Assembly: GCA_002329205.1 (NCBI GenBank) | Contig: DCTC01000001.1 | Span: 706,623 to 770,622, forward strand | DNA length: 64,000 bases | Direction of reading: 5' to 3' | Source: Candidatus Roizmanbacteria bacterium UBA1450 | GTDB lineage: Bacteria; Patescibacteriota; Microgenomatia; UBA1406; GWC2-37-13 | Part shown: one piece after another, positions 60,379 through 64,000 of the stretch | Layout: every line of letters begins with the position of its first letter | How positions within the stretch are numbered: the stretch's first letter is position 1 | Program-made: the position numbers and the translations under genes | The notes under the pieces: model-generated | Told to the model about the DNA's origin: nothing | Database searches by the model: none | What the model saw: only the letters and a program-made list of their open reading frames with translations

Positions 60379-60966
60379 TTACTTATTGATGAAGTCTTCA
60401 TAGAGCTTTTTTTGATTTTGCGGTGATAACTCCTGTAATGTGCCATTTGATAATCGCTGTCTTGTTACTTCAAAAAGAAGCATGCTTGCTGTTACCGATA
60501 AATTGAAGCTTTGTACAAATCCGCGCATTGGAATATATATTTTGGTATCGGCTTTTTGTATAGCCGTTTTAGAAAGGCCTGAATGTTCATTTCCAAAAAG
60601 AAGCGCAATTTGTTTGTCTTTATATTCGGTGTCATAAATTGATTGTGCTTCTTCATCCAAAATGGTTGCACAAATGGTGTAGCCTGCTTCTTTTAGTTGC
60701 GATAGGCACTCTTCAGATGAATGGTAGATATGGAAATCGAGCCATTTATTCGCCGAAGCTGCAGATAATTTACCTACCTTTCGGGGATTAAATTCCGGTT
60801 GATTTTTAAATATAAAATAGACTTCCTGGACGCCGAATGCATCACATGAGCGTAAAACTGCAGCTGCATTGTGAGGATCATAGATATCTTCCAGAACAAC
60901 TGTCAGACCATGTTGCCTTTTTTGAACTACCTGTTTTATCTTTTCTATTCTTTTTGCACTGATCAT
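60379..60966 (-). CDS. TrmH/SpoU-family RNA 2'-O-methyltransferase
   Basis: The product has 195 residues. SPOUT motifs are clear: motif 1 VVLEDIYDPHNAAAVLRSCDAFG (Asn33, Arg39), motif 2 ALLFGNEHSGLS and motif 3 IPMRGFVQSFNLSVTASMLLFE. The length and motif 1 fit tRNA (Gm18) methyltransferase TrmH. It uses S-adenosylmethionine and a knotted SPOUT fold. A TATAAT box six bases before the ATG predicts leaderless transcription. The fur gene lies downstream in the same direction. Confidence 0.9.
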   Translation of the reverse strand: MISAKRIEKIKQVVQKRQHGLTVVLEDIYDPHNAAAVLRSCDAFGVQEVYFIFKNQPEFNPRKVGKLSAASANKWLDFHIYHSSEECLSQLKEAGYTICATILDEEAQSIYDTEYKDKQIALLFGNEHSGLSKTAIQKADTKIYIPMRGFVQSFNLSVTASMLLFEVTRQRLSNGTLQELSPQNQKKLYEDFINK

Positions 60967-60996
60967 GTCGTTATTATAGCAGTATACAGTTGAGGT

Positions 60997-61038
60997 AAAA
61001 AAAGATCACAGCACGACTCACATCATTACTGTGATCTT
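60997..61038 (-). terminator. Terminator of the histone-like gene
   Basis: On the minus strand, AAGATCACAG and CTGTGATCTT form a 10-bp stem around a 17-base loop, followed by a T run. It lies just downstream of the lysine-rich reading frame and before the trmH-like gene. Confidence 0.75.
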
Positions 61039-61045
61039 AGTTTGT

Positions 61046-61201
61046 TTATTTTTTTGTTTTTTTCTTTGCGGTTTTTTTGGCTGGTTTCTTGACGGTTTTC
61101 TTCACGACCTTCTTCTTTGCAGCTGCTTTCTTCACCGGCTTTTTCGCAACTTTCTTCTTAGCTGTTTTTTTTACAGTTTTTTTTGTTTTTTTAACTGGCA
61201 T
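61046..61201 (-). CDS. Lysine-rich histone H1-like protein (51 aa)
   Basis: The product has 51 residues made almost only of Lys, Val, Ala, Thr and Pro in a repeating KKTV/KKPA/KKAAA pattern. This is the composition of histone H1 C-terminal-like and AlgP/Hc1-like nucleoid peptides that bind DNA through charge. A GGAAGGTGG Shine-Dalgarno-like sequence lies upstream. Low-complexity coding tracts of this kind can be spurious, but the terminator, ribosome-binding site and gene-like position support it. Confidence 0.7.
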   Translation of the reverse strand: MPVKKTKKTVKKTAKKKVAKKPVKKAAAKKKVVKKTVKKPAKKTAKKKTKK

Positions 61202-61295
61202 GGATCTTCACCACCTTCCGAGGGAAACTGGTAACAAGACGCACGACCATATATGATTTCACTATACTCTCTTTTCAATTTCTTTACAAGATACA

Positions 61296-61952
61296 TTATC
61301 GTTGCTGAAGCTGTTCGGGAGTAGTCTCGTCGAGTTTTTCGGCATCCTTGAGTGTGTAAGCCCCGACTGCCGTCCGGGTAAGTGAAACAAGATACGCACC
61401 GGTACCGAGCAGATTTCCTAAGTCTCTGGCAAACGATCTTACATAAAAACCTGAGCTTACCGTAATGGAAACCTGCAAAATAGGGTACTGATATGAGAGG
61501 AGTTTCAATTGTTTTACTTCGACTGTTTTACCGGGAAGGGTAAATTGCTCACCTTTTCGGGCTCTTTTGTAGGCCGGGATTCCGTCGATTTTGATAGCTG
61601 AATATCGGGGAGGTATTTGTTCAGTTTTACCTTCAAATGAGTGCAAAGCTTTGTGAATGGTATCCTTTGCAGGTTTGGCTGTGGGGCCCGTTGTCACGAT
61701 AGGACCTTCGGCATCGTCAGTTTCGGATACTTTCCCCAATTCAATTGTCGCCTCATATGTCTTGTCTGTTCCTTTCAAAACATCATGGAGCTTTCTTGTA
61801 CCTTCTTTCCCGATCCCGATAACAAGCACCCCGTCTGCCAAAGGATCCAGTGTTCCGCCATGTCCGATTTTTTGACCTTTAAATTTTGATTTCAGTTTTC
61901 TGATCAAATCATACGATGAAATACCTTTCGGTTTATAAAATGCCTTTATCAT
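61296..61952 (-). CDS. truB: tRNA pseudouridine(55) synthase
   Basis: The product has 218 residues. The catalytic Asp36 is in KIGHGGTLDPLADGVLVIG, followed by KTYEATIELGKVSETDDAEG and PPRYSAIKIDGIPAYKRARKGE, and RSFARDLGNLLGTGAYLVSLTRT near the end. These are TruB hallmarks. The enzyme makes pseudouridine 55 in the T loop of tRNAs. It is shorter than the E. coli protein and lacks the C-terminal PUA extension, as in many small-genome bacteria. Confidence 0.95.
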   Translation of the reverse strand: MIKAFYKPKGISSYDLIRKLKSKFKGQKIGHGGTLDPLADGVLVIGIGKEGTRKLHDVLKGTDKTYEATIELGKVSETDDAEGPIVTTGPTAKPAKDTIHKALHSFEGKTEQIPPRYSAIKIDGIPAYKRARKGEQFTLPGKTVEVKQLKLLSYQYPILQVSITVSSGFYVRSFARDLGNLLGTGAYLVSLTRTAVGAYTLKDAEKLDETTPEQLQQR

Positions 61953-62006
61953 ATCTGTTTGGTAAACTTGATTGAGGGTACGTGTTGTTATTGTATTATA
62001 TATCGT

Positions 62007-62669
62007 ATGGAAAACAAAGAATCACTTCTTACTCGTTTTTTTCGGCAAGGCATCCATCATAAGCAGGATATTGTCAGGAGTTTCTACCTGCTGTATGCGT
62101 GTATCGTCGGATTTTTAATTCTTTTTGCCTATTGGACGACACAAAATAGCAATAGGGCGGCGATATATGAGGTCGGGCTCATAAGCGGACAGACAGCAAT
62201 TGTCATCTTTTGTATCATTATCCTTCCCGGTATCCTGAGACGGTTTGGGATCCGGAATATGATGACCAGCTTTATCATGACCATCAGAAGACAGCTGGGG
62301 ATTACCATGTTTTTACTTGCATTCCTTCATTATTCTTCCATCAGGCTGTTCCCCATTGTGTTCGGTGGTCTTCCCTTAACTGTGCCTCCGTTTTTTGAAT
62401 TTATGGGTGTGTCAGCACTATACGCTTTGGCACCGCTTTTCGTGACGTCCAATGATGTGAGCGTAAGGAAATTAGGGCCATGGTGGAGAAGAATCCACTC
62501 AATGGTCTACTTTATTGTCTGGCTGATTTTCCTTCATACAGCTTTGCAACGGATTAGTATATGGTCTGTTTTGATCGGTATTTTTGCAATAGCAGAAACC
62601 GCATCATTAATTAAAGCTGCAGTAATTCGTCCAGGTGGTCAGCCCAAAAATCCGCCCTTGCAATCATAA
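62007..62669 (+). CDS. Ferric-reductase-like heme membrane protein
   Basis: The product has 220 residues with six membrane spans. Likely heme ligands are His108 (LLAFLHYSSIR), His164 (WWRRIHSMVY) and His177 (WLIFLHTALQ). This matches the FRD/MsrQ-like transmembrane domain that moves electrons across the membrane via b-type heme. There is no FAD or NAD domain, so an external or membrane partner is needed. It lies next to an iron ABC importer, so reduction of ferric iron is plausible. The ATG at 62007 gives the natural N-terminus. Confidence 0.8.
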   Translation: MENKESLLTRFFRQGIHHKQDIVRSFYLLYACIVGFLILFAYWTTQNSNRAAIYEVGLISGQTAIVIFCIIILPGILRRFGIRNMMTSFIMTIRRQLGITMFLLAFLHYSSIRLFPIVFGGLPLTVPPFFEFMGVSALYALAPLFVTSNDVSVRKLGPWWRRIHSMVYFIVWLIFLHTALQRISIWSVLIGIFAIAETASLIKAAVIRPGGQPKNPPLQS

Positions 62670-62840
62670 TTTTTCTTTTTTATAATGCGGTAAAGTTCTA
62701 ACAAAGCAATACTATGAAATCGTTTTTTTTCAGCAGGGAGCAATAAGACGCGTTCACTCCCGGCGCACTCCCAACTCTGCCATTCCTCTCATTCCTTATT
62801 TGTTGGTTTGCTCTTTTATTATTAATTTCATCATACTTAT

Positions 62841-63875
62841 ATGAACACCAAAGTGGTCGCCCTTTTAGTGGCTCTTGTGGTAATCCTTGTAGGTGGCTGG
62901 TACTATACTAGTCAACAAAGAGGACGAAGTAATGCTGCTGCTGATGCAGAAAATCAGCTTGTTATTTATTCGGGAAGAAAAGAACCATTAATACTTCCGA
63001 TTATTGAGTCTTTTGAAAAAAAGACAGGAATTAATGTCATTCTCAAATCCGGATCATCGGAAGAATTGGCGAATATTCTCCTTCAGGAAGGAGAACAGAC
63101 AGAGGCCGATGTATACATCTCGACCGATGCAAGCTTATTACAGGAATTGGGTTCGAAAGAAATGTTCGTACCAATTTCTTCTGAATCATTAGATGAGGTT
63201 TCCGCACAGTATCGCGCCAGTGATAGTATGTGGACAGGTATTTCAGGGAGAGCACGCGTGCTTATTGTAAATACTGATATCGTGTCTGAAAAGGAATATC
63301 CTGATTCTATCTATGATATTACTGATGAAGTATGGAAAGACAAGGTTGCTATGGCAAAAATGACAAACGAATCAGTTGTGACGCATATGAGCGCTATACG
63401 AACCGTACGTGGTGAAGCATTTTTTAACGATTTTCTTCAAGGCATTCAAAACAATAACGTAACTCTTCTCCCCGGCCATACTGATGTGCGTCAGGCTGTC
63501 GCCAGAGGAGAGTTTGCCGTTGGTTTCGTCAATCATTATTATGGACATCTTCAACAGCAGGAATCAGACAATATAGCTATACTGTATACTGACCAGGAAG
63601 ATGGTCTAGATGGTTCATTTGTCAATGTGTCGGGTGTTGGGATTCTCAAAGCAGGAGAGAATACTGAAAATGCACAAAAATTTGTTGATTTCCTATTGAG
63701 CCCAGCAGCACAAAAGCAGTTTGCTGAGCTCAATTTTGAGTTTCCTCTTGTAGAAGGAATTCAATCTGAAAATACTAAGAATTTAGGTGATTTTAAACAG
63801 ATGAATACAAACCTTCATGAAGTATCAACAAAAAGACAAGAAACATTGGATCTCATTAAATCTCAAGGGCTCTAA
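62841..63875 (+). CDS. Fbp-type iron(III) ABC transporter substrate-binding protein
   Basis: The product has 344 residues. A signal anchor (about 5-25) is followed by the class II periplasmic-binding fold with QLVIYSGRKEPLILPIIESF, VYISTDASLLQELG, SGRARVLIVN, LLPGHTDVRQAVARGEFAVGFVNHYYGHL and GVGILKAGEN. The paired tyrosines in NHYYGHL are typical iron ligands of FbpA/FutA proteins. There is no lipobox, so it is anchored by the N-terminal helix. The permease gene follows after one base. Confidence 0.9.
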   Translation: MNTKVVALLVALVVILVGGWYYTSQQRGRSNAAADAENQLVIYSGRKEPLILPIIESFEKKTGINVILKSGSSEELANILLQEGEQTEADVYISTDASLLQELGSKEMFVPISSESLDEVSAQYRASDSMWTGISGRARVLIVNTDIVSEKEYPDSIYDITDEVWKDKVAMAKMTNESVVTHMSAIRTVRGEAFFNDFLQGIQNNNVTLLPGHTDVRQAVARGEFAVGFVNHYYGHLQQQESDNIAILYTDQEDGLDGSFVNVSGVGILKAGENTENAQKFVDFLLSPAAQKQFAELNFEFPLVEGIQSENTKNLGDFKQMNTNLHEVSTKRQETLDLIKSQGL

Positions 63876-63876
63876 C

Positions 63877-64000
63877 ATGACATCGTTATTTTCGATACAG
63901 AAGCTGCTGACTGCAGCTTCTGTATTTTTTACTGTTCTTGCTTCAACACCGTTATTTTTTATCGGGTACTCAATTGTGAATGTCCCTCTCGGTACATTGC
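63877..64000 (+). CDS. Iron ABC transporter permease, 3' end outside window
   Basis: Only the first 41 codons are visible, beginning MTSLFSIQKLLTAASVFFTV and including a hydrophobic stretch ending VNVPLGTL. This is the expected start of an FbpB-type permease. The gene starts one base after the stop of the substrate-binding protein, so the two are co-transcribed. The identification rests mostly on the gene order. Confidence 0.6.
   Translation, partial: MTSLFSIQKLLTAASVFFTVLASTPLFFIGYSIVNVPLGTL

Noticed and set aside
61031..61234. Plus-strand frame rich in Phe and Cys
   Set aside because: It is the reverse of the lysine-rich histone-like gene, and its odd composition comes from the poly-Lys codons.
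1..64000. CRISPR array or insertion sequence with DDE transposase
   Set aside because: No regularly spaced direct repeats and no transposase frame with a DDE pattern were seen on either strand.
1..64000. UGA recoded as glycine, as in some CPR lineages
   Set aside because: Many genes end at UGA with normal family C-termini, for example at 3546-3548 and 59327-59329, so UGA works as a stop.

Overview
The window looks like a chromosome segment of a Patescibacteria (CPR) bacterium, probably of Microgenomates type. This is inferred from the sequence and not confirmed by any search. The signs are Mbov_0395-type pilin-like small membrane proteins, a 114-residue DivIC-like protein, a stand-alone GatB/YqeY protein, many short proteins of unknown function, large secreted repeat proteins, and few biosynthetic genes. 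UGA is used as an ordinary stop codon, which argues against the Gracilibacteria/Absconditabacteria lineages that recode it. A strong local habit is leaderless transcription. At least 18 genes have a TATAAT-like -10 box 5-9 bases before the start codon, so the predicted transcript begins at or next to the start codon. Only a few genes carry a clear Shine-Dalgarno sequence.

Layout. 1-4235 is core-like: pilin-like proteins, a GT2 glycosyltransferase, tRNA-Met, divIC, yqeY, a DEDD exonuclease and tRNA-Asn. 4203-16164 is an AT-rich accessory island. Its left edge is a large serine recombinase whose last ten sense codons lie inside the 3' half of the tRNA-Asn gene, with a small excisionase-like HTH gene overlapping it. 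Inside are unknown genes, a zinc protein, a TGT-like protein paired with a PIN nuclease, a PD-(D/E)XK-like nuclease, an Ltp-type (superinfection-exclusion-like) lipoprotein-family protein, a membrane HExxH peptidase, a proteasome-like Ntn hydrolase and a frameshifted RNHCP gene. A possible right end lies near 11,620, but the island may be composite.

16293-25591 holds single-gene accessory functions (DUF1428, cupin, SRPBCC, DUF2200) and surface proteins, including an 857-residue C-type-lectin/Ig/FN3/LysM protein and a LysM gene interrupted by an in-frame TAA. 25669-33198 is a surface or secretion block: a subtilase that shares a three-module cassette with the lectin protein, a cation/Ca exchanger, and an adjacent cohesin-like/CBM96-like and dockerin/beta-helix pair. 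33340-43610 has a DEAD-box helicase, an aldo/keto reductase, VOC proteins, MATE and MFS exporters and a beta-CASP ribonuclease.

44936-49621 is a two-gene polysaccharide unit. The first gene fuses a DPM1-like GT2 to a cellulose-synthase-like GT2. The second fuses a GT39-like membrane glycosyltransferase to a GH8 glycosidase. I regard this as the most interesting system in the window. 49622-54420 carries two paralogous alpha/beta hydrolases around an HxlR regulator and a cupredoxin, then a C39-like peptidase and an L,D-transpeptidase. 56094-64000 holds typA, a CPBP protease, PadR with a Trx-Grx fusion, Fur with its operator, a TrmH methyltransferase, a histone-H1-like peptide, truB, a ferric-reductase-like heme protein and the start of an Fbp-type iron ABC importer. 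Fur, the heme protein and the importer together suggest a locus for iron uptake and redox control.
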